A stretch of DNA of 64,000 nucleotides from Rhodobacterales bacterium HKCCSP123. GTDB taxonomy: Bacteria > Pseudomonadota > Alphaproteobacteria > Rhodobacterales > Rhodobacteraceae. The translations under genes were made by a program, and so were the position numbers. Every line of letters starts with the position of its first letter. Position 1 is the first letter of the stretch. Below, in pieces: positions 50,099-59,063 of this stretch. The notes under the pieces were generated by a model, which saw only the letters and a list, made by a program, of their open reading frames with translations, was not told the DNA's origin and did no database searches. The stretch lies in assembly GCA_015689745.1 (NCBI GenBank), contig WVSO01000011.1, forward strand, positions 1-64,000, written 5' to 3'.

Positions 50099-50515
50099 AT
50101 GAAGCTCGAGTTTCACCACATCAACTTCGTGTCCGAAGACGTCGAGCGGCTGCACCGTTTCTACACCGAGGTCCTGGGCCTCGACGACATTCCCGTCCAG
50201 TCCTTCCCCCGGCCCGAGGCCACGCGGCAGAGCGGCTATGCCGGCAGGATCAGGTTCGCGACGGACGGCCGGATGCAGATGCACCTCGCCGAAAGGGACC
50301 TCGGGGTCGCCTTTCGGAACGGGGCGGTGATCAACCCGGTGGAGCGTGGCCACATCGCGTTTCGGACCGATGACATCGACGCCTTCAAGGCGCTTCTGGA
50401 CGCGCGGGGAATCCCCTACTCGGATTACGGTACGGCCTTCGCGAAAGAGTGGCACCAGGTCTTCTTTCACGACCCCGAAGGCAACGTGATCGAGGTCCAC
50501 CAGGCCGTCGGCTGA
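50099..50515 (+). CDS. VOC-family (glyoxalase/bleomycin-resistance fold) protein
   Basis: A 138-residue metal-binding VOC fold: KLEFHHINFVSEDVERLHRFYTEVLGL (first module with the metal His), RMQMHLAERD, GHIAFRTDDIDAF and VFFHDPEGNVIEVHQAVG (second module with the metal Glu). Members include glyoxalase I, extradiol dioxygenases and antibiotic-binding proteins; the substrate is unknown. ATG 50099 is favoured over a longer in-frame frame starting at 50018 because AAGGA lies just upstream. It appears to be a single gene. Confidence 0.85.
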   Translation: MKLEFHHINFVSEDVERLHRFYTEVLGLDDIPVQSFPRPEATRQSGYAGRIRFATDGRMQMHLAERDLGVAFRNGAVINPVERGHIAFRTDDIDAFKALLDARGIPYSDYGTAFAKEWHQVFFHDPEGNVIEVHQAVG

Positions 50516-50621
50516 GAGACCCTTTTCCCAACAAAACAATGACTTCGCGCGCCGGGGCCTTGCCGGCGGCGCCATCTTCCGTCCACCGGCGGTAGACCCG
50601 GGGCGCCGACCGGGCGGACAG

Positions 50622-50743
50622 TTGTTGTCTGTGCGCAACAATAACACCGGGCATCATTAATCCGCGAATATAGTGTTGCATGTATCGGGTCACCGGTTAA
50701 CCGTTAACCCTGACAAGGTGTGCGCACGGCAATCGTGTGCGCA
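50622..50743 (+). promoter_or_regulatory. autotransporter upstream control region with repeats
   Basis: The region before the autotransporter gene is AT-rich and holds three small repeats: a TTGTTG/CAACAA dyad (50622-50641), a tandem GTTAACC pair (50696-50709), and a direct repeat of GTGTGCGCA (50719-50727 and 50735-50743). TTAACC resembles the CtrA half-site known in alphaproteobacteria, although the spacing does not match a full CtrA box. The clustering suggests tight transcriptional control. Confidence 0.45.
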
Positions 50744-50771
50744 ATCATTCTTCACGACGGGGATTTTTTAG

Positions 50772-53700
50772 ATGGCCGAGCATGATCTTGCGAAGAAGAG
50801 GGTTTCGAAGCGGGCGCTGAACCGACTGGCGCTGAGTACGGCGCTGGGTGGTCTTGCGGTGATCGGCTACGGCCGCAGCGCTTACGCGCAGTGTGCGCCG
50901 CTGCTCGGAACGTATCTCTGCGTGGGAACCGGGAACACGACCACCGAGTCCCTTTCCGACAGTCCCTTGGATGTGATCGTGGTGCCGGGCTTCGGTATTG
51001 ACACGACATCAAGTGGTGGCAATGCCTTCACCCTCGACGGTGAGGAAGGCATCAATTTCTTCATGGATGGGAACGGCTCGTCGCAAGTTCTTGGCTACGA
51101 AGACGGCATCAATGCCGACAACCAGGAAGGCAACGTCGTGATCATCACGACGGGAGGCTACGTATACGGTGGCGAAGACGGCATTCGGGTTGACAACGAT
51201 CCTAAGTATGGCATTTTGGGGCCGGAGTTCGACCTTCAGGCCGACACGACTATCCGGACGGGAGATGTTACGGGCTTCGGTGATGACGCTATCGACGTCA
51301 ATCACAACGGTCACGGCAAGTATAGCAGCAACCTCACGATCGACACGACGGGCGGAACAGCTACGGCCGGTGACAACGGTATCCAGATCGACCACGACGG
51401 GGTGGCACTGTTTGGCAATGCCAATCTTGTGATAACGACAGCTGATGTCGATGCAGGTGGGCATGGCATCCAAGCCTACAACAACGCATTCAGCGCACTT
51501 GGCGACGCGACCACCGAGATCGACACCACGGCAGGAACGATCGTAAGCGGCGAATCCGGGATCGTAGTCCAGAGCCGAACGCTGGCTGTGAACGGCGATA
51601 CAAACCTGACCGTGACAACGGCGGATGTCACTGCCGGGTATGGTGGGCAGACTGCCATCGACGCTAGGAACTATGGGATCAGCGGCTACGATTTCCTTCA
51701 GATCAACCCGTACGCCGCGTACGGCACGCCCGGAAACTCGAACCTGACGATCAATACGACCGCTGGTACGGTATCCGGCTACGCGGGCGATGGCATCTTC
51801 GGTCTGAACGACTCCTTTGCGCTCTATGGGAACACCAATCTTACCATCACGACGGGCGATGTGGATACCTATGGCGTCGGTGTGACCGGTGTTAACCTGT
51901 CGACAAGCGGTTCCTATGTTCTCGGCTTGCCCGGGACCGGAAACTCCAACTTGACCATCGATACGACAGCCGGGTCTGTCACGACCTACTACTCCGGCGT
52001 TTACGCCTACAACCTCGGCACATCCTACGGCGGTACGTCGAACCTGACGGTGACGACGGCGGATGTCTCGTCCGTCATCGGTGACGGCGTGGTCGCGCGG
52101 AACGGGTATTTTGACGGCTTCAACACCTACCGTCCCTACGGATACCTCGGCAGCAACCTGACCATCGACACCAGTGCGGGTACGGTCACGGCGAACAACG
52201 GCATGTACGGTGTCGCGGGCGCCAACTATGGCTATGCCGTCCTTGGCGACAGCTCGGTCAGCATCACCACGGCCGATGTGTCGAGCGGCTATCTCGGCGT
52301 GGGCGGTCGGAACTGGGGCCGTTCGAGCTATGGAAGCTCCGATCTGACCATCAATACGACGGCCGGATCGGTCTACGGTTACGATACCGGCATCGGTGCC
52401 GAGAATTTCGGCTACGGCTATGGCGGCACGTCGCATTTGACGATCACCACGGCCGGCGTGACTGCCAACGCGACGGACGCCGTGTATGCCAGGAATTTCG
52501 GCTACGGCTATGTTGGAAGCAACCTGACCATCAACACGGTCCTGGGCAGCGTGGTGAGCACCAATGGCACCGGCATCTACGCCCGGAGCGGCGCTTATGC
52601 CTACTACGAAGATACCAACCTCGCGATCACGACCAGCAACGTGACGGCCGGTGGCGCGGGCATCTTTGCCTATAACTCCTCGTTTGCGCGCGACGGAAAC
52701 GCAAATCTCGACGTGACTACGACCGGTGCCACGGTGGTTGCGTTCGGAGGTACGGGGATCGAGGCGCGGAACTACTCGTTCGCTGGCAACGGCTACACGG
52801 ACACCACCGTCACCACGGGCATCGTCACCGGCAGCACGAATGGCGTCTATGTCTACAACCGCGCGAGCGGGTACCAGGGCGCATCGGTCATGGTGGATAC
52901 CCGCGGCGGGGCGATCACGGGCCAAGGGGGCTTCGGGGTCGGCATTCGCAACTACTATGCCTCCAGCGGGGCGGGGTCCGTGGATATCGACCTCTATACC
53001 GGCAACGTCACCGGATCGACCTATGGTATCGGCGTCCGAAACGGTCCCGGGAACTTTGCATACGGGTCCAGCGACATCAACGTGAACACGACCGCCGGCA
53101 CCGTGGTCGGGCAATCCGCGCGTGGCATCCAGGTCTGGAATTACGGGTATTCGGTTGGCGGCTCCTCGAATGTCGAGATAACGACCGGCATCGTGACCGG
53201 CGCAACGGGCGGCATCTTCGCCTTCAATGGCGGGGTCTCCGCAACCGGAAGCAGCCTCACCATCAATTCCACCGGCGGCGCCGTGACCGGACAAGGCGGC
53301 ACCGGCATCTATGCCTGGAATGACAGTTTTGGCTATGACTCCAATCTGACCGTGCAAACGGCCAATGTGACCGGGTCCTACGAGGGTATCCGCGCGCTGA
53401 ATTACGGATATGCGTATGGAGGAACGTCGGACCTCGTGATCACGACGACCGGTGCGACCGTTGTCGGTCAAGGTGGCGCCGGCATCCTGGCGGTGCACGA
53501 TTCCCTTGCAGATGGCTCTGCCCTCCTCACGATCAACTCGGGGATCGTGACGGGCCAGACCAACGGGATCGTGGCCTACAACAAGTCGTACTCCAAATAT
53601 GGCAACACCGGCATCGACATCAACGCCGTTGGTGCCGTCAATGGCTTGGGAAGCTACGGCATCTATGCTCAGAACTCGGGTGTCTCCGGCAATGTGGCGG

Positions 53701-56132
53701 CCCCGCCGATCAACGGGAACTCGAACATCGAGATCACGACAGGCGACGTGACCGGCGCCGGTGTCGGCATCTCGGCCTACAACGCCGGTGACGCGTTTGG
53801 TGTGAACTCGAGCATCATCATCAACACCACCGGCGGCACCGTGGTCGGTCAAGGCGGCACCGGTATCCTCGCCGAAAACCGGGCAGGCACAACGACCGGT
53901 TACGGCTACAACGGCAATTCGGTGGTGAGCATCACCACCGGGAACGTCACAGGTGCTGCATCCGGCATCCGGGCCTACAACTATGCCCTCGCCTTCGGAG
54001 CGGCTGACCTGACCATCAACACGACTGCCGGTGCGGTCGTCGGTCAGGCAGGAGACGGCGTTTTCGCGGTCAGCAATGTCACCGGCACCCCCACCGACAC
54101 GGATATCGATATCGACGTGGCGGACGTGACGGCCTCGGGGTCCGGCATTGTGGCGGTGAACTTCTCGGGACCCGATGGTACGATCGACATCAACAGCACC
54201 GCGGGCAACGTGGTCGCGAATGGCGGTGATGGCATCCGTGCGCGGAACTACTCCGGTGGGGCGGTTCAGATCGCCGTTGCGGACGTCGGTGGATCCGTGA
54301 ACGGCGTGAATGCCTATCTCTACGGCGGATCGGTTTCAGACAGCCTGACCGTGACAACCTCCGATGATGGGGGTGCCCGGACCTTCGTTTCCGGTGTGTC
54401 GGGCTCCGGTATCACGGCGACCAACCGCGGCAGCGGGGCGACGAACATCGATGTCGAGAGCCGCACAACCGTTACTGGTGGCACCCAGGGCATCTACGCG
54501 TCGCACAGTTCGGGGTCTGCCTTCACGATCGACGTCAACGGCTACGGGGTCGTGGGCAACCGCTCCGGCTATGCCTCCGATCTCGCGGTCAATGCCGAGA
54601 GCACGGGAACGGGTCTGACCCTGACGACCGGGGCGACCGGTACGATCATCGGCACCGTCGACCTCACCGACCAGAGCGACACCTTCAACAACGGCGGCCT
54701 CTGGGACACATCGGGTGGCACCAACGACTTCGGTGGCGGCACGGACGTTCTGAGGAACACCAGTTCCAACACGGTGGTCGTCGGGAACGGCGCTCCCAAC
54801 CAGATGACGGTCTTCAACAGCCTCGAGAGCTTCGAAAACTCGGGCCGGATCGACTTCTCCGACGGGTTCGCCTCGGACAGGCTGACCACCTCGGGCGGCT
54901 TCGCCGCCTCCGGGGCGTCCGAACTCGAGATGGACTTCTTCGCCGGTGGCGACGGGGCCCCTGCGGACCTGTTCGTCATCAACGGGAACGTCACGGGCAC
55001 GCCGACGACGATCGAGCTCTTCCAGGCCGGCGGCATCGGCGACATCACGGGCTTCGGCCAGAATGACGGTATCGCCGTGGTCGACGTCTCCAACACCGGT
55101 GGCACAGATCCGGCGGACTTCGTGCTGGCCCAGACGGTGCAGGTGAACGTCTACCTCTACGACGATCTGGTGCTCGGCTCGGACGACATCTGGCGCGTCC
55201 AGTCGCAGTTCCTGCCGACGATCCCGGAGTACGAGGCCTATCCGCTGGCGCTGCTGTCGATGAGCGACATCGGCACCTATCGCGAACGTCGGGGCGACCG
55301 CTCGGTCGCGATGACCAGCGCGACGGGGGGCAGCGAGCTTTGGCTGCAGATCGGTGGCACGCGGCTCGAGCGTGGCGAGGAGGGTTCGATCTCCGAGACC
55401 ACGGTCGACCAGGACTTCTACAGCGTGACCGCCGGTCTCGACATGATGCTTCAGAACGGCCTGACGGCCGGCGTGAACCTGAGTTTCTCGAACGGGACCA
55501 CCCATGTGGCGTCGCCGCACGGAAATGGATCGATCGATACCGACGGATGGAGCCTCGGCGGGACGCTGACCTACGAGGCCCAGTCCGGTCTCTATATCGA
55601 TGCGCAGGGCCGCATCACCTGGTTCGACTCCGACCTCATGGGCGCGACCGGGAATTCCGGCCAAAGCTTCGCGATCTCTGTCGAGGTCGGCCAGGAGATC
55701 GCGCTTCAGGATGGCTGGTCGGTCGTGCCGCAGGCACAGTTGACCTACACCAACGTCGATTTCGACAGCTTCGTCGGCCCGTTCGGAGAAACGGTCACCA
55801 TCGAAGACGGTGACAGCCTCATCGCGCGCCTGGGCATCTCGGTCGATCGCGAGTGGTCCGGTTCGAACGGGAGCCAGAACAGCGTCTACGGTCTGCTGAA
55901 CCTGACTCACGAGATGGGCGACGGCACCCGCGTGGATGTGGGCGCCCAGGGCTACGATCCGATTAGCTTCATGCGCACGCCCGACGAGACGCGCGCCGAG
56001 ATCGGCCTGGGCGGCAGCTTCGGGCTCGGCAATGGCTCCTACATCTACGGCGACGTGACGGCTTCGCAGGGTCTTGCGAACTCGAACAGCCAGGAAGTCA
56101 GCGGCCGGATCGGCTTCAACTTCACCTGGTAA
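50772..56132 (+). CDS. giant autotransporter adhesin with repetitive passenger
   Basis: A 1786-residue surface protein. An extended signal peptide (to about residue 40, ending GYGRSAYA) leads into a passenger of about 1470 residues. The passenger is built from alternating units of the type SNLTINTTAGTV followed by GIxAxN, and SNLxITTADV followed by GVxAxN. This pattern is expected to fold as a right-handed beta-helix. Residues ~1519-1786 form the autotransporter barrel (GSELWLQIGGTRLERGEEG; VTAGLDMMLQNGLTAGVNLS), ending RIGFNFTW with a terminal aromatic. The passenger has very few cysteines and is rich in Thr, Asn and Gly. It probably mediates adhesion or biofilm formation. A strong terminator follows. 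Confidence 0.9.
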   Translation: MAEHDLAKKRVSKRALNRLALSTALGGLAVIGYGRSAYAQCAPLLGTYLCVGTGNTTTESLSDSPLDVIVVPGFGIDTTSSGGNAFTLDGEEGINFFMDGNGSSQVLGYEDGINADNQEGNVVIITTGGYVYGGEDGIRVDNDPKYGILGPEFDLQADTTIRTGDVTGFGDDAIDVNHNGHGKYSSNLTIDTTGGTATAGDNGIQIDHDGVALFGNANLVITTADVDAGGHGIQAYNNAFSALGDATTEIDTTAGTIVSGESGIVVQSRTLAVNGDTNLTVTTADVTAGYGGQTAIDARNYGISGYDFLQINPYAAYGTPGNSNLTINTTAGTVSGYAGDGIFGLNDSFALYGNTNLTITTGDVDTYGVGVTGVNLSTSGSYVLGLPGTGNSNLTIDTTAGSVTTYYSGVYAYNLGTSYGGTSNLTVTTADVSSVIGDGVVARNGYFDGFNTYRPYGYLGSNLTIDTSAGTVTANNGMYGVAGANYGYAVLGDSSVSITTADVSSGYLGVGGRNWGRSSYGSSDLTINTTAGSVYGYDTGIGAENFGYGYGGTSHLTITTAGVTANATDAVYARNFGYGYVGSNLTINTVLGSVVSTNGTGIYARSGAYAYYEDTNLAITTSNVTAGGAGIFAYNSSFARDGNANLDVTTTGATVVAFGGTGIEARNYSFAGNGYTDTTVTTGIVTGSTNGVYVYNRASGYQGASVMVDTRGGAITGQGGFGVGIRNYYASSGAGSVDIDLYTGNVTGSTYGIGVRNGPGNFAYGSSDINVNTTAGTVVGQSARGIQVWNYGYSVGGSSNVEITTGIVTGATGGIFAFNGGVSATGSSLTINSTGGAVTGQGGTGIYAWNDSFGYDSNLTVQTANVTGSYEGIRALNYGYAYGGTSDLVITTTGATVVGQGGAGILAVHDSLADGSALLTINSGIVTGQTNGIVAYNKSYSKYGNTGIDINAVGAVNGLGSYGIYAQNSGVSGNVAAPPINGNSNIEITTGDVTGAGVGISAYNAGDAFGVNSSIIINTTGGTVVGQGGTGILAENRAGTTTGYGYNGNSVVSITTGNVTGAASGIRAYNYALAFGAADLTINTTAGAVVGQAGDGVFAVSNVTGTPTDTDIDIDVADVTASGSGIVAVNFSGPDGTIDINSTAGNVVANGGDGIRARNYSGGAVQIAVADVGGSVNGVNAYLYGGSVSDSLTVTTSDDGGARTFVSGVSGSGITATNRGSGATNIDVESRTTVTGGTQGIYASHSSGSAFTIDVNGYGVVGNRSGYASDLAVNAESTGTGLTLTTGATGTIIGTVDLTDQSDTFNNGGLWDTSGGTNDFGGGTDVLRNTSSNTVVVGNGAPNQMTVFNSLESFENSGRIDFSDGFASDRLTTSGGFAASGASELEMDFFAGGDGAPADLFVINGNVTGTPTTIELFQAGGIGDITGFGQNDGIAVVDVSNTGGTDPADFVLAQTVQVNVYLYDDLVLGSDDIWRVQSQFLPTIPEYEAYPLALLSMSDIGTYRERRGDRSVAMTSATGGSELWLQIGGTRLERGEEGSISETTVDQDFYSVTAGLDMMLQNGLTAGVNLSFSNGTTHVASPHGNGSIDTDGWSLGGTLTYEAQSGLYIDAQGRITWFDSDLMGATGNSGQSFAISVEVGQEIALQDGWSVVPQAQLTYTNVDFDSFVGPFGETVTIEDGDSLIARLGISVDREWSGSNGSQNSVYGLLNLTHEMGDGTRVDVGAQGYDPISFMRTPDETRAEIGLGGSFGLGNGSYIYGDVTASQGLANSNSQEVSGRIGFNFTW
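51290..54550 (+). repeat. array of degenerate coding repeats in the autotransporter passenger
   Basis: Two unit types alternate along about 3.2 kb. One encodes a core like LTINTTAGTVxGxGxxGIxAxN, the other TSNLTITTADVxxxxxGVxAxN, each about 32-40 residues long. Neighbouring units share short identical DNA stretches (ATCAACACGAC- and GGCGGCACCGG-like) but have diverged overall. Such arrays change length by recombination. Confidence 0.8.
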
Positions 56133-56153
56133 GCCGTCAGGCCCCGGAACGAG

Positions 56154-56185
56154 CGCCCCCGCCACACGGCGGGGGCGTCCTTTTT
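56154..56185 (+). terminator. rho-independent terminator after the autotransporter
   Basis: CGCCCCCGCC (56154-56163) pairs perfectly with GGCGGGGGCG (56168-56177) around an ACAC loop, followed by TCCTTTTT. It lies 21 bases after the autotransporter stop. Confidence 0.85.
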
Positions 56186-56220
56186 CAAGGGTCGGATTTC
56201 TCAAGGGAAGGGCAGACGAC

Positions 56221-56760
56221 ATGTACCGCACAAGCAGGATTGGCGCCTTGGGCCTCGGCCTTGCGTCCTGTCTCGGCTTCGCCGCCTCGCCGGGCTCGGC
56301 GCAGGATACCGGACCCGACGCGCTCATGGAGACCTACGGCGACTGGACCGTCCGATGCGCAACGGACCAGTCTCTGGAAGAGCCGCAGCGCGTGTGCTTC
56401 ATGCAGCAGCAATTGGCGGCGCGCGGCAACGATGGTCAGCAGCGCAGCGTCCTGACGGTGTTCCTCGCCCTCGACCAGCAGACGGGAACCCCCTTGATGA
56501 CGGCGGTCACGCCCTTCGGCGTCGATCTTGCGGCAGGCGTCGACATCGCCATCGACGAGACCATCATCGAGCTCGGCTACGAGACATGCCGTCCGCGCGG
56601 GTGTTTCATTCGCGAAGAACTGCCGGACGACGTGATCGCGGCCATGCGTGCCGGGGATGAGGCGACCTTCGTGATCCAGTTCGTCGGGGGGCAAACCGTC
56701 AATGCCGCTGTGTCACTGGCCGGGTTTTCGGCCGGCTGGCAACGCCTTGGCGAATTCTGA
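56221..56760 (+). CDS. invasion-associated locus B (IalB) family protein
   Basis: A 179-residue exported protein with signal peptide MYRTSRIGALGLGLASCLGFAASPGSA. The mature part has YGDWTVRCATD, VCFMQQQLA, LTVFLALDQQTGTPLMTAVTPFGVDLAAG and ETCRPRGCFIREEL, the IalB pattern with paired cysteines. IalB was named in Bartonella; most alphaproteobacterial members are envelope proteins of unknown exact role. It follows the autotransporter terminator by about 35 bases, so it needs its own promoter. Confidence 0.88.
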   Translation: MYRTSRIGALGLGLASCLGFAASPGSAQDTGPDALMETYGDWTVRCATDQSLEEPQRVCFMQQQLAARGNDGQQRSVLTVFLALDQQTGTPLMTAVTPFGVDLAAGVDIAIDETIIELGYETCRPRGCFIREELPDDVIAAMRAGDEATFVIQFVGGQTVNAAVSLAGFSAGWQRLGEF

Positions 56761-56793
56761 AGGCATCCTGAGCGAGCCCGCCATGCATGTGGG

Positions 56794-57357
56794 CTAGAAC
56801 GCCTTGACGATCAGGAGCTTGCCGCCCGGCAGCCGCATCTTCGGTATGTAGCCGTACCGCTGGAAAAGCTTCAGCATACCAGGTCGCGTCAGACCCAGGT
56901 TGTCCGTGATGATGGCGAAGACATCCGGACCGTCGTCCGGTCTTTGAGCGTCCAACACATCATAGGCCGATGTCGTCATGATACGCATCAAGTGTGGTGT
57001 GCGGCTCTCGGCCTGGATGAACATACGGTAGAAATAGCAGGATACGGGCGCATCGTCCGGTTTCAGACGTGGCAACTCGCCCGTATAGGCCGTGTTGACG
57101 CCGATCGCCTCGCCTTCCGCATTCAGTGCAACAAGGACGACCTGCTTCACGCGGTCCCTGGCATCCGCGCCCGGCGGGAGGATCCCGTTCCGTTCCCACA
57201 ACGCGATGACCTTTTCCCCGAGTTCTTTCGAGGGGTTGCTCCATTGGTCGATCAGGGAAATTCCATGAAAGTTAGCGACTTCCTGCATCAGCGGCATCAC
57301 CCGATTTTGGTCAGCGCCGAGAATACCGATGTGGTCAACAATGCCAAGCGCCTCCAA
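56794..57357 (-). CDS. GNAT-like hypothetical protein with uncertain start
   Basis: The frame runs from a TTG at 57357 to the stop at 56794 (187 residues). The central part (VVLVALNAEGEAIGVNTAYTG) and VSCYFYRMFIQAESRTPHLMRIM, then GPDVFAIITDNLGLTRPGMLKLFQRYGYI, resemble the beta-strand and helix order of acetyltransferase-fold proteins, without a clear acetyl-CoA motif. Upstream the frame stays open to 57510 but has no ATG. A GGAGG plus ATG at about 57474 is in another frame, separated by a six-G run. The gene may therefore be frameshifted near its start. It is divergent from the TIGR03032 gene. Confidence 0.55.
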   Translation of the reverse strand: MEALGIVDHIGILGADQNRVMPLMQEVANFHGISLIDQWSNPSKELGEKVIALWERNGILPPGADARDRVKQVVLVALNAEGEAIGVNTAYTGELPRLKPDDAPVSCYFYRMFIQAESRTPHLMRIMTTSAYDVLDAQRPDDGPDVFAIITDNLGLTRPGMLKLFQRYGYIPKMRLPGGKLLIVKAF

Positions 57358-57647
57358 TTGCAGCCGGACAGCAAGGTTGGGGTGCCGGGGATGAGCAGGT
57401 CGGCCGCAGCCATCGCCGGGAAAGCGGTCTCGCCCCGTTGCCTGCAGGACCCGTCCCAGCCCCCCTGTTCCATGACGCCTCCAAGCCGCACACCATCCCT
57501 GCTCGGCTCAATATTGGGAAGCATGGTTGTTATGTCGGAAGATATCTGTTGATTTGCGTAAATAGCTGACAATTGCACTGACCTTCGGGGCAGCCCGCAG
57601 ACGTTCGGCGCCAGCAAACGTTTACGCATCAATGTGAAGAGAAGAGC

Positions 57648-58862
57648 ATGTCCAAGCCATCGAAGCGCGTTTCCGGGGATGGTGTCGCACCCACCCCCCA
57701 GTCCCAGGCGGCAGCCCAACCCGCCGCTGGCAACACTGGTGGCCCCGCGAAGCCGAAGGTCGAGTTTTCCATGTCGGGCGGTCTTGTCCCACGCCTTGCA
57801 AGGCTTGGCATCTCGGTTGCCTTCACCTCCTACCAGTCGGGCATTCTCTACATGCTGGGACGCAGCCCGAAGGGCGGGGCCCATGTGCACCAGGCCGCGA
57901 TGCCGAAGCCGATGGGCTTGAGCTACGACGGCAAGGGCGGACTGCTCGTCGCCGGCGGCTTCCAGATCATGGACATGTCCAACGTCCTCGCCCCGCATGA
58001 GCGGGTGAACAACACCTTCGACCATTGCTACGTGCCACGCAGGGTTCACATGACCGGGCACCTCGACGCCCACGATGTCGCGCGTGGGCCCGACGGGCTG
58101 CCGATCTTCGTGAACACGCGCTTCAACTGCATCGCGCAGGTCGACCCGAAACACAGCTTCAAGGAGGTCTGGCGCCCCTCCTTCGTGACGGATCTGGTCG
58201 ATGAGGATCGGTGCCACCTCAACGGGATGGCAACCGACGACGACGGCGTGCCGGTCTACGCGACCGCGGTGAGCCGCTCGAACACGATCGATGGCTGGCG
58301 GGATCGTCGGGCCGATGGCGGTGTCGTGATCGACGTCAAGACCAATGAAATCGTCCTCGACGGGCTGTCGATGCCGCACTCGCCCCGGATGTACAAGGGT
58401 GAGCTGTGGCTGATGAATTCCGGAACGGGAGAGCTTGGCGTCGTCAAGGGTCTTGACGGAAAGGGAAAGGGCGCGAAGAAGGCCACGTTCGAGCCACGCG
58501 CCTTCTGCCCCGGTTTCCTGCGCGGCCTGAGCTTCCACAACGGTTTCGCTTTCGTCGGCCTGTCAAAGCCCCGCTACAAGCGGTTCGAAGGGCTCGCCCT
58601 GGACGGCAAGCTGACGGAGATGGACAGCGAGCCCTGGTGCGGCATCCAGATCATCGACCTGTCGAACGGCAGTTGCGTCGACTGGTTCCGCATCGACGGG
58701 GCTGTGGCCGAACTTTACGACGTCGAGGTCCTGCCGGGTGTTGTCTGCCCGATGACCGTCAGCGTCATGTCGGGAGACATCGCGCAACTCATCACCTACG
58801 AGGGAAGAACGGCCCCGCCGCAAGCGGCCGAACAGGGCGCGGCTGGCGGTCAGGAAATGTGA
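57648..58862 (+). CDS. TIGR03032-family protein (DUF4915-like)
   Basis: A 404-residue protein. An Ala/Pro-rich N-terminus (about 1-45) precedes a beta-propeller-like body with conserved parts LGISVAFTSYQSGILYMLG, MGLSYDGKGGLLVAGGFQI, HDVARGPDGLPIFVNTRFNCIA, RCHLNGMATDDDGVPVYATAV, GVVIDVKTNEIVLDGLSMPHSPRMY and SGTGELGVV. These match the TIGR03032 uncharacterised family. I recall members near surface-glycan or repeat-protein genes; here an autotransporter and an IalB protein lie 1.5-7 kb upstream. There is no signal peptide. The Ala/Gly-rich end (QAAEQGAAGGQEM) looks unstructured. Confidence 0.82.
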   Translation: MSKPSKRVSGDGVAPTPQSQAAAQPAAGNTGGPAKPKVEFSMSGGLVPRLARLGISVAFTSYQSGILYMLGRSPKGGAHVHQAAMPKPMGLSYDGKGGLLVAGGFQIMDMSNVLAPHERVNNTFDHCYVPRRVHMTGHLDAHDVARGPDGLPIFVNTRFNCIAQVDPKHSFKEVWRPSFVTDLVDEDRCHLNGMATDDDGVPVYATAVSRSNTIDGWRDRRADGGVVIDVKTNEIVLDGLSMPHSPRMYKGELWLMNSGTGELGVVKGLDGKGKGAKKATFEPRAFCPGFLRGLSFHNGFAFVGLSKPRYKRFEGLALDGKLTEMDSEPWCGIQIIDLSNGSCVDWFRIDGAVAELYDVEVLPGVVCPMTVSVMSGDIAQLITYEGRTAPPQAAEQGAAGGQEM

Positions 58863-58872
58863 CCGTCGCCGG

Positions 58873-58908
58873 TCGAGCGGGCGGGAGGTCTGCCTTCTGC
58901 CCGTTCGA
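58873..58908 (+). terminator. hairpin after the TIGR03032 gene
   Basis: TCGAGCGGGC (58873-58882) pairs with GCCCGTTCGA (58899-58908) with one G-T pair, and inner AGG/CCT bases extend the stem. No T-run follows, so it may be a Rho-assisted end or an mRNA 3' stabiliser. Confidence 0.4.
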
Positions 58909-59063
58909 TGGGGCGTTTGAGCGCGAACCCGGGGCTTGCTCGTGGTCGACATGTCCGCCCCGCCTTGCCCATCGGTCCGGCGCGTTTGCGCCCGCGGACC
59001 GGCCGAAAGGCAGGCCTCGGGCAGCCGGACCCGTCCCACCGGGCGAACGGTCAAGCCGGGCCC

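Noticed and set aside
51009-53852. Long stop-free frame antisense to the autotransporter passenger
   Set aside because: Its composition mirrors the repeats on the other strand, it has no ribosome site, and its translation shows no natural fold. It is a shadow of the repetitive gene.
51290-54550. CRISPR array
   Set aside because: The repeats are degenerate, lie in one open reading frame and are not separated by unique spacers of constant length; no cas genes are present.
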